NCBI GenBank assembly: GCA_018262715.1
Contig: JADFDS010000017.1
Coordinates: forward strand, 1-39,203
Reading direction: 5' to 3'
Length of the DNA: 39,203 nucleotides
Source: Bacteroidota bacterium
GTDB taxonomy: Bacteria > Bacteroidota > Bacteroidia > Bacteroidales > VadinHA17
Shown: piece after piece, positions 24,982 through 33,714 of the stretch
Numbering within the stretch: position 1 is the first letter of the stretch
Layout: each line of letters begins with the position of its first letter
Translations under genes and position numbers: made by a program
The notes under the pieces: model-generated
Told to the model about the DNA's origin: nothing
Database searches by the model: none
The model's input: the letters and a program-made list of their open reading frames with translations, nothing else

Positions 24982-25098
24982 TTACGGCCTGGGAGCAAGT
25001 CATAACGCATGCCAGCCACGGGTGCGCATCACCGGTCATCATAAATACAGGTTTAGGTGAAAATTGCAATGAGGAGTGAAGTGCAGGCTTCAATCCTT
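24982..25098. other. Convergent intergenic region without heptamer repeats
   Basis: Between the hybrid kinase and recA. It contains only a weak 5-bp stem (TGAAG / CTTCA near 25077-25092) followed by a T-rich run at the recA stop. Unlike the other three convergent junctions, no 7-base repeat array is present. Confidence 0.4.
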
Positions 25099-26109
25099 TT
25101 ATTTTGCTTTCTCCCTGAGTTGCTCAGTAATTTTCACCTTGATTTCCTCGGCCAGTTCGGGGTTGTCTTCAAGGAGTTTCTTCACCGCATCGCGTCCCTG
25201 CGCAAGCTTTGTTTCGCCGTAGGAGAACCATGAGCCGCTCTTTTTGATTATGTTGAATTCCGTTCCGAGGTCTATGATTTCACCTGTGCGGGAGATGCCT
25301 TCGCCGAACATAATGTCAAACTCGGCTTTTTTGAATGGGGGAGCAAGCTTGTTCTTGACAACCTTCACTTTGACGCGGTTGCCGACGGCATCTTCGCCAT
25401 CCTTGATCTGGTTGGTGCGACGGATGTCGAGCCTTATGGAGGCATAAAACTTAAGCGCATTGCCGCCCGTAGTGGTCTCGGGATTGCCGAACATGACCCC
25501 TATCTTTTCCCTGAGCTGGTTGATGAAGATACAGGTGGTGTTGGTTTTGTTGATATTGGCGGTGAGCTTGCGGAGGGCCTGTGACATAAGCCTTGCCTGG
25601 AGCCCCATCTTCGAGTCGCCCATTTCCCCCTCAATCTCAGCCTTGGGTGTGAGGGCGGCAACAGAGTCTATAACTATGATGTCAATTGCTCCTGACCTGA
25701 TAAGGTGATCGGTTATCTCGAGAGCCTGTTCTCCGTTGTCAGGCTGTGAAATGAGCAGGTTCTCCACATCCACTCCCAGTTTCTCGGCATAGAACCTGTC
25801 GAAGGCATGTTCGGCATCGATTATTGCGGCTATACCGCCTGCCTTCTGCGCCTCGGCAATTGCATGGATAGCCAGGGTTGTCTTCCCTGATGACTCCGGG
25901 CCGTATATCTCCACGACCCTTCCGCGGGGCAGTCCGCCGATTCCGAGCGCTGAATCGAGGCCTATTGACCCGGTTGAGATAACCTGCACATTGTCAACGG
26001 CATGATCACCCAGCTTCATGATGGTGCCGCGGCCAAAATCCTTTTCGATCTTGCCCAGCGTCACCTCAAGCGCCTTCAGCTTTTCCTTGTTGATTTCCTT
26101 CTTTTCCAT
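25099..26109 (-). CDS. recA: Recombinase RecA
   Basis: 336 residues, normal length. RecA binds single-stranded DNA, catalyses strand exchange and triggers the SOS response in the cytoplasm. Diagnostic motifs are Walker [30 protein letters not shown], Walker [20 protein letters not shown] and the L2 region [30 protein letters not shown]. The C-terminal tail is short and basic, without a long acidic end. It starts 18 bases after the bcp stop, so both are likely on one transcript. No LexA-like box was recognised upstream. Confidence 0.97.
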   Translation of the reverse strand: MEKKEINKEKLKALEVTLGKIEKDFGRGTIMKLGDHAVDNVQVISTGSIGLDSALGIGGLPRGRVVEIYGPESSGKTTLAIHAIAEAQKAGGIAAIIDAEHAFDRFYAEKLGVDVENLLISQPDNGEQALEITDHLIRSGAIDIIVIDSVAALTPKAEIEGEMGDSKMGLQARLMSQALRKLTANINKTNTTCIFINQLREKIGVMFGNPETTTGGNALKFYASIRLDIRRTNQIKDGEDAVGNRVKVKVVKNKLAPPFKKAEFDIMFGEGISRTGEIIDLGTEFNIIKKSGSWFSYGETKLAQGRDAVKKLLEDNPELAEEIKVKITEQLREKAK

Positions 26110-26127
26110 TTACTTATTCTTTAGCAG

Positions 26128-26595
26128 TTAGACATTATCGTACATTTTAAAGATCTGGGTGGCGTGCTCCTTCGTGTCAACCTTTTTTATCACCTTCTCA
26201 ATAATTCCCTTTTCATCGATAATAAAGGTGGTGCGTATCACGCCGGTCACTTTTTTCCCGTACATCAGTTTTTCGCCGTAGGCGCCATAGGCTGACAATA
26301 TCTTCTTTTGAGGATCCGCTATCAGCGGGAAGGGAAGGTTGTATTTCCCGGCAAATTTTGCGTGCGATTTCTCACTGTCAGGACTGACTCCCAGCACGAT
26401 GAATCCCTTTTTCAGAAGCTCATTGTAATTGTCTCTGAGACTGCATGCCTCTGCAGTGCATCCGGGAGTGTCATCTTTCGGATAAAAATAGAGTACTACT
26501 TTTTTCCCGAGGAAGCTGCTGAGCTTCACGGTCTTTCCGTTCTGGTCCGTCCCCTCGAAGTGCGGGGCCGGCATGCCTGCGGTGAGCTGAGTCAT
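26128..26595 (-). CDS. bcp: Thiol peroxidase of the Bcp/PrxQ family
   Basis: 155 residues, the usual length. It reduces hydroperoxides with electrons from thioredoxin. The peroxidatic Cys46 in DDTPGCTAEAC and a resolving Cys51 five residues on define the atypical 2-Cys PrxQ type. VVLYFYPKDDTPG and GVSPDSEKSHAKFAGKYNLPF are family signatures. It lies directly upstream of recA and likely heads the transcript, giving an oxidative-stress/DNA-repair pair. The divergent neighbour starts 20 bases away on the other strand. Confidence 0.95.
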   Translation of the reverse strand: MTQLTAGMPAPHFEGTDQNGKTVKLSSFLGKKVVLYFYPKDDTPGCTAEACSLRDNYNELLKKGFIVLGVSPDSEKSHAKFAGKYNLPFPLIADPQKKILSAYGAYGEKLMYGKKVTGVIRTTFIIDEKGIIEKVIKKVDTKEHATQIFKMYDNV

Positions 26596-26615
26596 GACTT
26601 TTTGTTATTTTTGTT

Positions 26616-27911
26616 ATGACTGGTAAAGGTATGAAGTTATCATCTTTCACAAAATATTTGCACCTGCGAGTTATTAACACAGGGGTGGTGCGGGCGGCAG
26701 CAGCGATGCCGGTCTGGCTGATGCTGTCAGTGTGCCCTTCGCTTGCCCAGCAGGGCCGCGCGAAACCGTCAGACGGAGAAGTACAGACAGTGAAGGTGCG
26801 GGGTGATGTAACCGGTGTCCCGTACGAATACTTCAGGATGCTTGGTGAGGCTGCACGGAAACAGCATGAGGCTGATTCAGCTTCACTCCGGGCCGGGCAG
26901 GCTGTGCAGCAGACCAGGAATGCCGGCACTGACCAGAGGGAGAGGTATTACAGGAAAGCAATGCAGGACAGCACCCGGGCCGCTGCCCGAAAAGCCGAGG
27001 CTGACTCACTGCTGCTTGCCGTGGAAAAGGCTGCGGGCTGTCCTCCTGAGGCGCCAGGGCCGGCGACCATTGAGGAGACCCCTGCTTCTCAGCTCAGCCG
27101 GTTTGATGTTTTACCCGGACAGGCTTACACTCAAAGCAATCCTGTGCCAGTGGAGCCGGGGATGCCGGGCGGACTGGTCTATACCATCCAGATCGCTGCC
27201 TTCAAAAATGATGTTACACCGTCGATTTTCAGGGGACTCACTCCCGTTTTCGGGAGGAAGAGGCAGGGGAGCGAGGCATTGTATTATTTTGCGGGGTTGT
27301 TCCGCAGGCTTGATGATGCCAGGAGGGCTCTTCCAGAAGCAAGGGGAGCCGGTTTCCCCGATGCCTTCATCATAGCGCTTCTTGACGGCACACAGGTCTC
27401 ACTGGAGAGGGCTGCCCACCTTGAAAAAGAGTGGGGGTCACGTCCGCTGGATGGTGATTCGGCTGTGCCAGGCGGCACAAAACCTGCGGCCGGCGGCACA
27501 AAGTCATCGGCCGGCGGCACGAGGCCGGAAGGCGGCGGCGCCAAGCCTGGCGCGACTACTTCAAAGCATTCGGCCGGCGCCTTAGAGCCTGTGGCACAAA
27601 CTCCGCCGGTACCCATCGGTACCCTGTCATTCCGGGCTGAGGTGATGCGCATCGACAAACCTGTCAAGCCTGAAGTGGTACAGAAGATCGAGGTGCTTGC
27701 AGGCAACCGCGGCCTCGATATGATCAAAAACAGCAATGGCGAAACCGTGTTTCTCATCGGTAATTTTATTACATTTGAAAGCGCTGACGAGTATGTCTCG
27801 CTGCTGGTGCGTAATGGCTACAGTTCCGCAAGGGTCGCAGCCTATGTGGACAGGCAGGAGATTCCTGTGGAAGCTGCAAGGGAATTGGTAAACAAGATGC
27901 CGGATGACTAA
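26616..27911 (+). CDS. Exported protein with two SPOR-like modules
   Basis: 431 residues. A signal-peptide-like N-terminus ends near CPSLAQQ. A Glu/Arg/Ala-rich helical stretch at about 70-140 is followed by a first SPOR-like module (VYTIQIAAFKNDVTPS, YYFAGLFRRLDDARRALPEA, about 187-270), a Gly/Lys repeat linker (286-313) and a second SPOR-like module (SFRAEVMRIDKPVKP...VFLIGNFITFESADEYV, about 335-415). SPOR domains bind denuded peptidoglycan glycans (family knowledge). Start is uncertain: a TAnnTTTG sequence at 26606-26613 would put the transcript start after ATG 26616 and favour the second ATG at 26631. It overlaps clpS by 8 bases. Confidence 0.75.
   Translation: MTGKGMKLSSFTKYLHLRVINTGVVRAAAAMPVWLMLSVCPSLAQQGRAKPSDGEVQTVKVRGDVTGVPYEYFRMLGEAARKQHEADSASLRAGQAVQQTRNAGTDQRERYYRKAMQDSTRAAARKAEADSLLLAVEKAAGCPPEAPGPATIEETPASQLSRFDVLPGQAYTQSNPVPVEPGMPGGLVYTIQIAAFKNDVTPSIFRGLTPVFGRKRQGSEALYYFAGLFRRLDDARRALPEARGAGFPDAFIIALLDGTQVSLERAAHLEKEWGSRPLDGDSAVPGGTKPAAGGTKSSAGGTRPEGGGAKPGATTSKHSAGALEPVAQTPPVPIGTLSFRAEVMRIDKPVKPEVVQKIEVLAGNRGLDMIKNSNGETVFLIGNFITFESADEYVSLLVRNGYSSARVAAYVDRQEIPVEAARELVNKMPDD
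26624..26653 (-). promoter_or_regulatory. Possible promoter for bcp-recA
   Basis: Minus strand: TTTG (26653-26650), 18-base spacer and TACCTTTA (26631-26624), one base off consensus, about 28 bases before the bcp ATG. It lies inside the 5' end of the divergent gene. Confidence 0.35.
27471..27554 (+). repeat. Four 21-bp in-frame repeats in the SPOR-like gene
   Basis: Units 27471-27491, 27492-27512, 27513-27533 and 27534-27554 encode GGTKPAA, GGTKSSA, GGTRPEG and GGAKPGA between the two SPOR-like modules. Confidence 0.85.
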
Positions 27912-28173
27912 AAGGGCGCCGAAACCGGAAAATAACAGGAGAAGCGAGGAGAATCTGAGATCCCTCATGCTTATCAATGATGATGTCAACAGCTTTGATC
28001 ATGTCATCAGATCACTTGTTGATGTCTGCGGCCATGATGAGATCCAGGCAGAGCAGTGCGCTGTGCTTACACACATAAAGGGCGGATGTGTCATCAAGAT
28101 AGCAGATGCCCGCACAGTTGAGAAAATGAGGATGAAGCTCAGGGAACTGAGCCTTGATACAGTAGTCATATAA
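27904..28173 (+). CDS. clpS: ATP-dependent Clp protease adaptor ClpS
   Basis: 89 residues. ClpS delivers N-degron proteins to ClpA(C)P. Hallmarks are the LMLINDDVNSFDHVIRSL segment (about 20-37), where the Asn-Asp pair forms the N-degron pocket, EQCAVLTHIKGGCVIK, and a C-terminal MRMKLRELSLDTVVI strand-helix. The length fits Bacteroidota members. It overlaps the upstream SPOR-like gene by 8 bases and is 10 bases before the NfeD-like gene, so it is inside a four-gene operon. No clpA is adjacent. Confidence 0.92.
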   Translation: MTKRAPKPENNRRSEENLRSLMLINDDVNSFDHVIRSLVDVCGHDEIQAEQCAVLTHIKGGCVIKIADARTVEKMRMKLRELSLDTVVI

Positions 28174-28183
28174 AGAATTCAAC

Positions 28184-28660
28184 ATGTCTCTGGGATTGAT
28201 CATATTTCTGATATTCGTGGGTCTCCTGCTCTTCATCATAGAGTTCATGCTTATCCCCGGCATAACAATTGCAGGCGTTGGCGGCGCAATCTGCCTCTTG
28301 ACTGGGATCGTATTCGCATTTGTCTCGTTTGGTACTGCAACCGGACTGGTGGTACTCGGAATAACCGCACTTGTTATGGTAGTCCTTACTGTTTTGATGC
28401 TGAGATCCAATACCTGGAACAAGTTTATGCTCAAGACAGCCATAGACAGCAAGGTTGACACCGTTGGCGCTGAAGAGGGAAAGGTAAAGCCCGGCGACAG
28501 GGGTATAACAGTCACCAGGCTGGCTCCGGGCGGCAAGGTTCTGGTCAACGGAGAGTATTTCGAGGCAAAGTCTGTTGACATACTCATTGACCCGAAACAG
28601 GAGATAGAAGTCATCAGAATTGACGACAACAAACTGATAGTAAAACCAATAAATAAATAA
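28184..28660 (+). CDS. NfeD-like membrane protein
   Basis: 158 residues of the short NfeD type. Hydrophobic helices at about 3-22, 28-48 and 52-70 ([40 protein letters not shown]) are followed by a C-terminal OB-fold domain ([20 protein letters not shown]...[16 protein letters not shown]). Short NfeD proteins pair with flotillin-like FloA, and the floA gene follows after 2 bases. Probably shapes membrane microdomains. The protease-bearing N-terminal part of long NfeD is absent. Confidence 0.9.
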   Translation: MSLGLIIFLIFVGLLLFIIEFMLIPGITIAGVGGAICLLTGIVFAFVSFGTATGLVVLGITALVMVVLTVLMLRSNTWNKFMLKTAIDSKVDTVGAEEGKVKPGDRGITVTRLAPGGKVLVNGEYFEAKSVDILIDPKQEIEVIRIDDNKLIVKPINK

Positions 28661-28662
28661 AT

Positions 28663-29649
28663 ATGAGCGCATTAGGCATTTATGTGATAATTATCGTCGG
28701 GGCAATAATACTGCTCTGGATTCTTCTTTACTTCATTCCGATCGGACTCTGGTTCCAGGCTCTTGTATCCGGCGTAAGAATAAGCCTTCTTCAGCTGATT
28801 TTCATGCGCTGGAGGAAAGTTCCGCCGTCAATCATCGTCGGAGCAATGATCGAGGCTGACAAGGCCGGGTTGAAGCTTAACCGGGATGAGCTGGAGGCTC
28901 ACTACCTTGCAGGCGGACATGTAGCCCAGGTGGTGCATGCACTTGTCTCGGCCAATAAGGCGAACATAGACCTGTCGTTCAAGATGGCAACAGCCATCGA
29001 CCTGGCAGGCCGTGATGTTTTCCAGGCCGTGCAAATGTCGGTTAACCCGAAGGTGATTGACACTCCTCCCGTGACAGCTGTCGCCCGTGACGGTATTCAG
29101 CTTATCGCGAAGGCGAGGGTTACCGTAAGGGCCAATATCAAGCAGCTTGTCGGTGGAGCAGGGGAGGAGACGGTTCTTGCCCGAGTCGGCGAGGGCATCG
29201 TGTCATCGATCGGTTCGGCGCACAGCCACAAGGAAGTGCTTGAGAATCCTGACAGGATAAGCAAGACGGTACTTGAAAAGGGTCTTGATGCAGGAACAGC
29301 ATTTGAGATTCTCTCGATTGATATCGCTGACATTGATATAGGCAAGAACATTGGCGCCGTGCTGCAGATGGATCAGGCCAATGCCGACAAGAACATTGCC
29401 CAGGCCAAGGCCGAGGAGCGTCGTGCGATGGCAGTGGCCCTCGAACAGGAGATGAAAGCGAAGGCTCAGGAAGCACGTGCCAAGGTCATTGAGGCCGAGG
29501 TGGAGATTCCTCTGGCCATGGCTCATGCATTCAAGAGCGGCAACCTGGGTATCATGGATTACTACAGGATGAAGAACATCGAGGCTGACACCAGCATGCG
29601 TGACTCCATCTCCAAACCGCCCACTTCGGGAGGAGAGAAGAAGAAGTAA
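28663..29649 (+). CDS. floA: Flotillin-like protein FloA
   Basis: 328 residues, typical of FloA (UPF0365). One N-terminal hydrophobic segment (about 5-30, [20 protein letters not shown]) anchors the protein. The SPFH-like core follows ([39 protein letters not shown]), then a long Ala/Glu-rich helix ([20 protein letters not shown]). It scaffolds membrane microdomains. It is last in the SPOR-clpS-nfeD-floA operon and is followed by a heptamer-repeat terminator. Confidence 0.95.
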   Translation: MSALGIYVIIIVGAIILLWILLYFIPIGLWFQALVSGVRISLLQLIFMRWRKVPPSIIVGAMIEADKAGLKLNRDELEAHYLAGGHVAQVVHALVSANKANIDLSFKMATAIDLAGRDVFQAVQMSVNPKVIDTPPVTAVARDGIQLIAKARVTVRANIKQLVGGAGEETVLARVGEGIVSSIGSAHSHKEVLENPDRISKTVLEKGLDAGTAFEILSIDIADIDIGKNIGAVLQMDQANADKNIAQAKAEERRAMAVALEQEMKAKAQEARAKVIEAEVEIPLAMAHAFKSGNLGIMDYYRMKNIEADTSMRDSISKPPTSGGEKKK

Positions 29650-29653
29650 TCAG

Positions 29654-29720
29654 GATTTTCGATTTTCGATTTGCGAATTGCGATTTAACGGGCCATTCGC
29701 AGATCGCAATTCTTTTTCTA
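29654..29720 (+). terminator. Heptamer-repeat terminator after floA
   Basis: Heptamers GATTTTC, GATTTTC, GATTTGC, GAATTGC run from 29654. GAATTGCGAT (29675-29684) pairs perfectly with ATCGCAATTC (29703-29712), followed by TTTTTCTATTT, a Rho-independent terminator for the floA operon. The right arm read in reverse is also built of heptamers (GAATTGC, GATCTGC, GAATGGC). Confidence 0.75.
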
Positions 29721-30992
29721 TTTCAGGTAGAAAAGGATCATTTTCTCAAGCGCCTCCTGGCACACCTCGCAGAATGAGTCTGCCTCATTGCTCTTCATGC
29801 GGCAGTCATATGAGGGCCTGTAAATTCCCTTGGCGGAATACCCTCCTCCCTCAAAGAGGCCGGTTACACCGATATATCTCTTTTCATTTGGCGTTGGTAC
29901 AGGGACTGACTTGGCTATCAGGCTCTTCCATTTGGAATCGAAATTCACCCTGGTGGTGATATTTGGTTCCCATGGTTCCACATCGAGAGGGTAAAACTCT
30001 TCGTATGCCACCTCAGAGGAGTAATACTCATCTGCCAGTCCGGCAAAACCGTGACCGAACTCGTGCGTCAGCACCTTAGGCGTAAGTTTGTGATCAGCCG
30101 TGACGGCGCTGTAATAGTTATACACTCCGCCACCACCGTACCTGGGGCTGTTGATGAGCACAATGATCTGGTCATGCGGTGCTGAGGCGGCGTAGTCGTT
30201 GACCCTGCGTATATCCTGTGTGGTCAGGTACCGGTCAACATCGAAGGTGTAGTAGCTGGCACTCAGGGCAGTATTGACATAGATTCCTTCCCCCGGCACA
30301 TCCGTTCCGGATTCCTGGGAGGGAGCCTCAACAGCCCAGATATTTATCCGGTCTCTGTACTTGTCGAAGGGTGCTTCGGCGAAGATGAACTCCGCCATCC
30401 GTTTGACATCGTTCCGGAACTTTTCCATCTCGGCGCTGGTGTAACCTTCGGCAATGAATGCGAGGTCAAGTGAGGTATGGGGATCGCCGCTGCCTGCTAT
30501 GCGGGTGGCCAGGGAAGCGTCAGGTTTCTCCCTGGTAATGAAATAGCTGGCAGGGTCAATGGCCGTCTCGTACAGTTTTGAGAAATGGCAGTCGCGTCCC
30601 CTGATGCTCAGCACGAAATTGACTTTGTTTTTCGGGAAAGGGAAGGTTGCAACCTCATGGAAAACGCGTTCCATCTGCTTCGCCTCGGCGGTGGTCTGCC
30701 ACTCCTGGTAAAGGGTACAGAAGCCGCGCGAGTAAATCAGCTTCCCGGTAACGGCATCAAAAATCTCGTACCTGAAGTTGCCGTAACCGAACGGATCAAT
30801 CAGGTTGATCAGTGAACCTCCCCAGAATGGTTCCTCCCTGAAGGAGACAGGATAGACTTTGGTTGTTGTGCTGTTGCCGGCCATCATGAAATCAAACCTC
30901 ATGGTGCGGTCAGTGAAATAATCATCGAAAGCAACCTGGGCCTGAAGTGAAAATGCCAGAAACAGAAGCGGTAATACAGAGAAAGACTTCAT
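29718..30992 (-). CDS. M64 (IgA peptidase-like) metallopeptidase, secreted
   Basis: 424 residues. Signal peptide MKSFSVLPLLFLAFSLQAQ. Residues about 20-140 fit the M64 N-terminal domain (FDDYFTDRTMRFDFMMAGNS). The catalytic domain holds the zinc motif VLTHEFGHGFAGLADEYY: His310, Glu311, His314 and Asp321, the extended HExxHxxGxxD arrangement of M64. A Cys pair lies near the C-terminus (DSFCEVCQEALEK). It probably degrades extracellular protein or glycoprotein; cleavage of IgA is known only for distant relatives. Divergent from the MscS gene. Confidence 0.92.
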   Translation of the reverse strand: MKSFSVLPLLFLAFSLQAQVAFDDYFTDRTMRFDFMMAGNSTTTKVYPVSFREEPFWGGSLINLIDPFGYGNFRYEIFDAVTGKLIYSRGFCTLYQEWQTTAEAKQMERVFHEVATFPFPKNKVNFVLSIRGRDCHFSKLYETAIDPASYFITREKPDASLATRIAGSGDPHTSLDLAFIAEGYTSAEMEKFRNDVKRMAEFIFAEAPFDKYRDRINIWAVEAPSQESGTDVPGEGIYVNTALSASYYTFDVDRYLTTQDIRRVNDYAASAPHDQIIVLINSPRYGGGGVYNYYSAVTADHKLTPKVLTHEFGHGFAGLADEYYSSEVAYEEFYPLDVEPWEPNITTRVNFDSKWKSLIAKSVPVPTPNEKRYIGVTGLFEGGGYSAKGIYRPSYDCRMKSNEADSFCEVCQEALEKMILFYLK

Positions 30993-31012
30993 GATTTGAC
31001 AGTTTTATAGTG

Positions 31013-31020
31013 TAAAGGTA
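31013..31020 (-). promoter_or_regulatory. Possible -7 element for the M64 gene
   Basis: Minus-strand TACCTTTA, one base off TAnnTTTG and the same octamer as upstream of bcp, 20 bases before the start codon. A TTTG lies 15 bases further upstream, closer than usual. Confidence 0.35.
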
Positions 31021-31081
31021 CTAAACAGGCAGCCACAAAAAAAGATAATTAGTAAATTCACCGGCGTAAAAAAAGTTAATA

Positions 31082-32341
31082 ATGTTCAGATCATTCGATC
31101 CGGTTATGGCAGTCAGGGAGTTCCTTGCGAGCCTGGGGATGCCGGCTTCAGCCGTTTCATTGCTGAGCACTGTCATCCTGGTGGCTGCGGTGGGCCTCCT
31201 CGCGTGGCTGTCATATAATTTTACCCGTCTCATCCTGGTCAGGATATTCACCCGCATCGTAAGGCGTTCGCGGTCAGCTTATGACGACAAGTTCCTCGAA
31301 ACGAGGATGTTCAAACGCCTGGCAATGATAGTGCCCGGAGTCATTGTATATTACCTCGCAAGCTGGATGCTTCGCGAGAATCCCGGCTGGCTCACATTTG
31401 CCCATAAGACCGCTGCACTTTATATAGTGATCTACGCTACCCTGACCCTCACCGCTTTCATCGAGGGATGGCACCAGGTCTGGCTCATGCAGCCCATCTC
31501 AACCGGGAGGTCAATCAAGCCTTACGTGCAGATAGTAAAGGTTCTGGTAGCTTTTGCCGGGATACTGATCATGATTTCGGTACTCTTCAGAGTATCTCTT
31601 ACAAGTGTTTTCGCGGGACTGGGCGTGGCAACAGCCGTACTGGCAGTGGTATTCAAGGACACCCTGCTGGGCCTTGTGGCCAGCGTACAGCTCTCAACCA
31701 ACAATATGGTGAAGCTGGGCGACTGGATAACGATTCCCGGAAGGAACATTGACGGAACGGTTATTGACATGACACTCTATACGGTCAAAGTCGAAAACTT
31801 TGACAAGACGATACTCACGGTGCCCACCTACGCCCTGATATCAGAATCTTTTCAGAACTGGAAGGGGATGGAGGATTCAGGGGTAAGGAGGATCAAGCGC
31901 GAGATCCGCATTGATGTACGCTCAATTGCCTTTGTCACGCCTGAACTGCTGGACTCCATCTCTGTGAGGACCCACGTGGCGAAGTGGCTCTCTGAAAACA
32001 ATGAAGATATAGAGGGACTCAGGAATGGCGGGACCACCTCACTTACGAACCTCGGGGCATTCAGGGCTTACATGGTCGAATATCTCAGGAATCATCCTCA
32101 TATTGACTCCATGATGCCTGTGATGGTGCGTGACATGCCTCCCACGGAGTCAGGCATGCCGGTGGAGATATACTGTTTCAGCAAGATAAATTCATGGGTT
32201 CCGTTTGAGAGCGTTCAGTCATCCGTGGTCGATTTTGCATATGCCGTGGCGGGACAGTTCGGGCTGAAGCTCTTCCAGAGTCCTTCCGGGACAGACCTTG
32301 AGGCTCTCAGGAGTGTGACAAATCAAAATCATAAGATATGA
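31082..32341 (+). CDS. MscS-family mechanosensitive channel (YbdG-like)
   Basis: 419 residues. About five hydrophobic helices occur in the first 190 residues, then the pore-lining helix with the Gly/Ala pattern FAGLGVATAVLAVVFKDTLLG (about 178-198), and the cytoplasmic beta domain starting with VQLSTNNMVKLGDWITIPG and NIDGTVIDMTLYTVKVENFD. Length and the QNWKGMEDSGVRRIKREI segment resemble YbdG/MscM channels. It releases solutes on osmotic downshock. It overlaps the transaldolase gene (ATGA at 32338), an odd functional pairing. Confidence 0.93.
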   Translation: MFRSFDPVMAVREFLASLGMPASAVSLLSTVILVAAVGLLAWLSYNFTRLILVRIFTRIVRRSRSAYDDKFLETRMFKRLAMIVPGVIVYYLASWMLRENPGWLTFAHKTAALYIVIYATLTLTAFIEGWHQVWLMQPISTGRSIKPYVQIVKVLVAFAGILIMISVLFRVSLTSVFAGLGVATAVLAVVFKDTLLGLVASVQLSTNNMVKLGDWITIPGRNIDGTVIDMTLYTVKVENFDKTILTVPTYALISESFQNWKGMEDSGVRRIKREIRIDVRSIAFVTPELLDSISVRTHVAKWLSENNEDIEGLRNGGTTSLTNLGAFRAYMVEYLRNHPHIDSMMPVMVRDMPPTESGMPVEIYCFSKINSWVPFESVQSSVVDFAYAVAGQFGLKLFQSPSGTDLEALRSVTNQNHKI

Positions 32342-33558
32342 GTTTAACCTACAACGAAAAGCTGACCGCCTTTATCAGGGCCGGTATCGATGACAAACCT
32401 GTTTCTCCGGGATATGATCCATTCTGGCAGTCGTTGCACTCAACGGGAACAGAGCTTTGGCTTGACACCGGTGACATGGATGAAGCCGAGGCCAACTGGA
32501 CCGCGGAGATGACCGCGCTTACCACCAACAATACGCTTCTGAACAACGAGATTCAGAAGGGCATATATGATTCGTTTGTTCCGCGGGCGCTGGAGATGGT
32601 CAGTCATCTCTCCGTCAGCGAGCAGGTGAAGGAGATAGCCTTCATTCTTAACGCCCGTCACGGCCTTCGCCTGGCGAAGAAGTTCGGAGGTATGGTAAGT
32701 GTTGAACTGCATACTGATACGGCATATGACATTGATGCCATAGTCTCATACGGACTTCGCTACAGGGAGCTATGCCCGGAACAGTTCATCGTAAAGGTTC
32801 CGTATACTCCTGAAGGACTTATTGGCGCCCGGTTATTGCATGACATGGGGGTGCGGATCAACTTTACCCTCGAGTTCAGCGCCCGCCAGAATACGCTGGT
32901 GACACTGGTGGCCAGGCCAGACTACCTGAATGTGTTCCTCGGAAGGATAGGGGCATTCATTGCTGACAACAAGCTGGGTGACGGCAGCGGCGCAGGCGAG
33001 AACGCAGTTCTTTCATCACAGTCATGGGTTACACGGTTATCCGCTGAGACGGGCTCGAAGACAAGGCAGATAGCTGCCAGCCTCAGGAATTACACTCAGC
33101 TTGACCTGCTTGCAGGAACCGATGTCTATACTATCCCTCCGAAGGTGGCAGCTGCCGGCAGGAAATCGCTCGGCGGTCTCTTTGAGAGCAAGCTTACACA
33201 GCGCTATGATGTGCCTCTGAACGATGATGCGGCAGGACTGGGAATTGAAAAATTCTGGGAGGTGCCGAAGTCGGTTGTTGAGCTGGGCAGGCAGCTTGGG
33301 AAGGAAGTTCCGGCCTATGGTGAGGAGATAGTTGCAAAGGCGCATGAGGCAGGCCTGGGTGACATGTTCCCGGTGATGGATCCTGAGGAGAAGGCGCGCA
33401 TTGCTGCGGAAGGAAAGATACCGGTGCTGTCATCATGGAAGGAGCGGATTCTCTCAGGAAGTCTCGCCCCTGACACCCTGCTGACCCTTGCCGGCCTGGC
33501 ATCGTTCACTGCTGACCAGAGGCAGTTGGATGACCGTATCCGCGGGATACTCGGGTGA
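32338..33558 (+). CDS. Transaldolase family protein
   Basis: 406 residues. Schiff-base Lys153 sits in FIVKVPYTPEG. TELWLDTGDMDEAEANW at the first strand, ALTTNNTLLNNEIQKG and INFTLEFSARQ follow the TIM-barrel order of transaldolases. The sequence is longer than the ~315-residue TalB type because of a C-terminal extension with GEEIVAKAHEAGLGDMFPV. Its expected role is in the non-oxidative pentose phosphate pathway, or in a related aldol transfer. Translationally coupled to the MscS gene. Followed by a long heptamer-repeat array. Confidence 0.88.
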   Translation: MSLTYNEKLTAFIRAGIDDKPVSPGYDPFWQSLHSTGTELWLDTGDMDEAEANWTAEMTALTTNNTLLNNEIQKGIYDSFVPRALEMVSHLSVSEQVKEIAFILNARHGLRLAKKFGGMVSVELHTDTAYDIDAIVSYGLRYRELCPEQFIVKVPYTPEGLIGARLLHDMGVRINFTLEFSARQNTLVTLVARPDYLNVFLGRIGAFIADNKLGDGSGAGENAVLSSQSWVTRLSAETGSKTRQIAASLRNYTQLDLLAGTDVYTIPPKVAAAGRKSLGGLFESKLTQRYDVPLNDDAAGLGIEKFWEVPKSVVELGRQLGKEVPAYGEEIVAKAHEAGLGDMFPVMDPEEKARIAAEGKIPVLSSWKERILSGSLAPDTLLTLAGLASFTADQRQLDDRIRGILG

Positions 33559-33560
33559 GA

Positions 33561-33714
33561 AAATTGCGAATTGCGAGTTGCGAATTGCGATTTTGCGATT
33601 GGCGCATAAAGCATTATATTACAGAGCGTCACAAATCACAAGTCACAAATCGCAAATCTCGAATCGCAAGTCTGCACTGCTAACTGCTGACTGGTACTGC
33701 CTGCTGACTATCAC
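33561..33714. repeat. Three successive heptamer-repeat arrays at a convergent junction
   Basis: Left array 33561-33603 has consensus GAATTGC (six units, one of them 8 bases). The right array 33631-33672 has consensus ACAAATC/GCAAATC (six units), roughly the complement of the left. A third array from 33673 has CTAACTG/CTGACTG-type units and runs to the end of rlmB. The left and right arrays can pair as a large imperfect hairpin. The region lies between the transaldolase and rlmB stops and probably ends transcription from both sides, although no long T-run is present. Confidence 0.75.

Noticed and set aside
33561-33714. CRISPR-like array
   Set aside because: Units are 7 bases with no unique spacers and no cas genes; this is a short tandem repeat.
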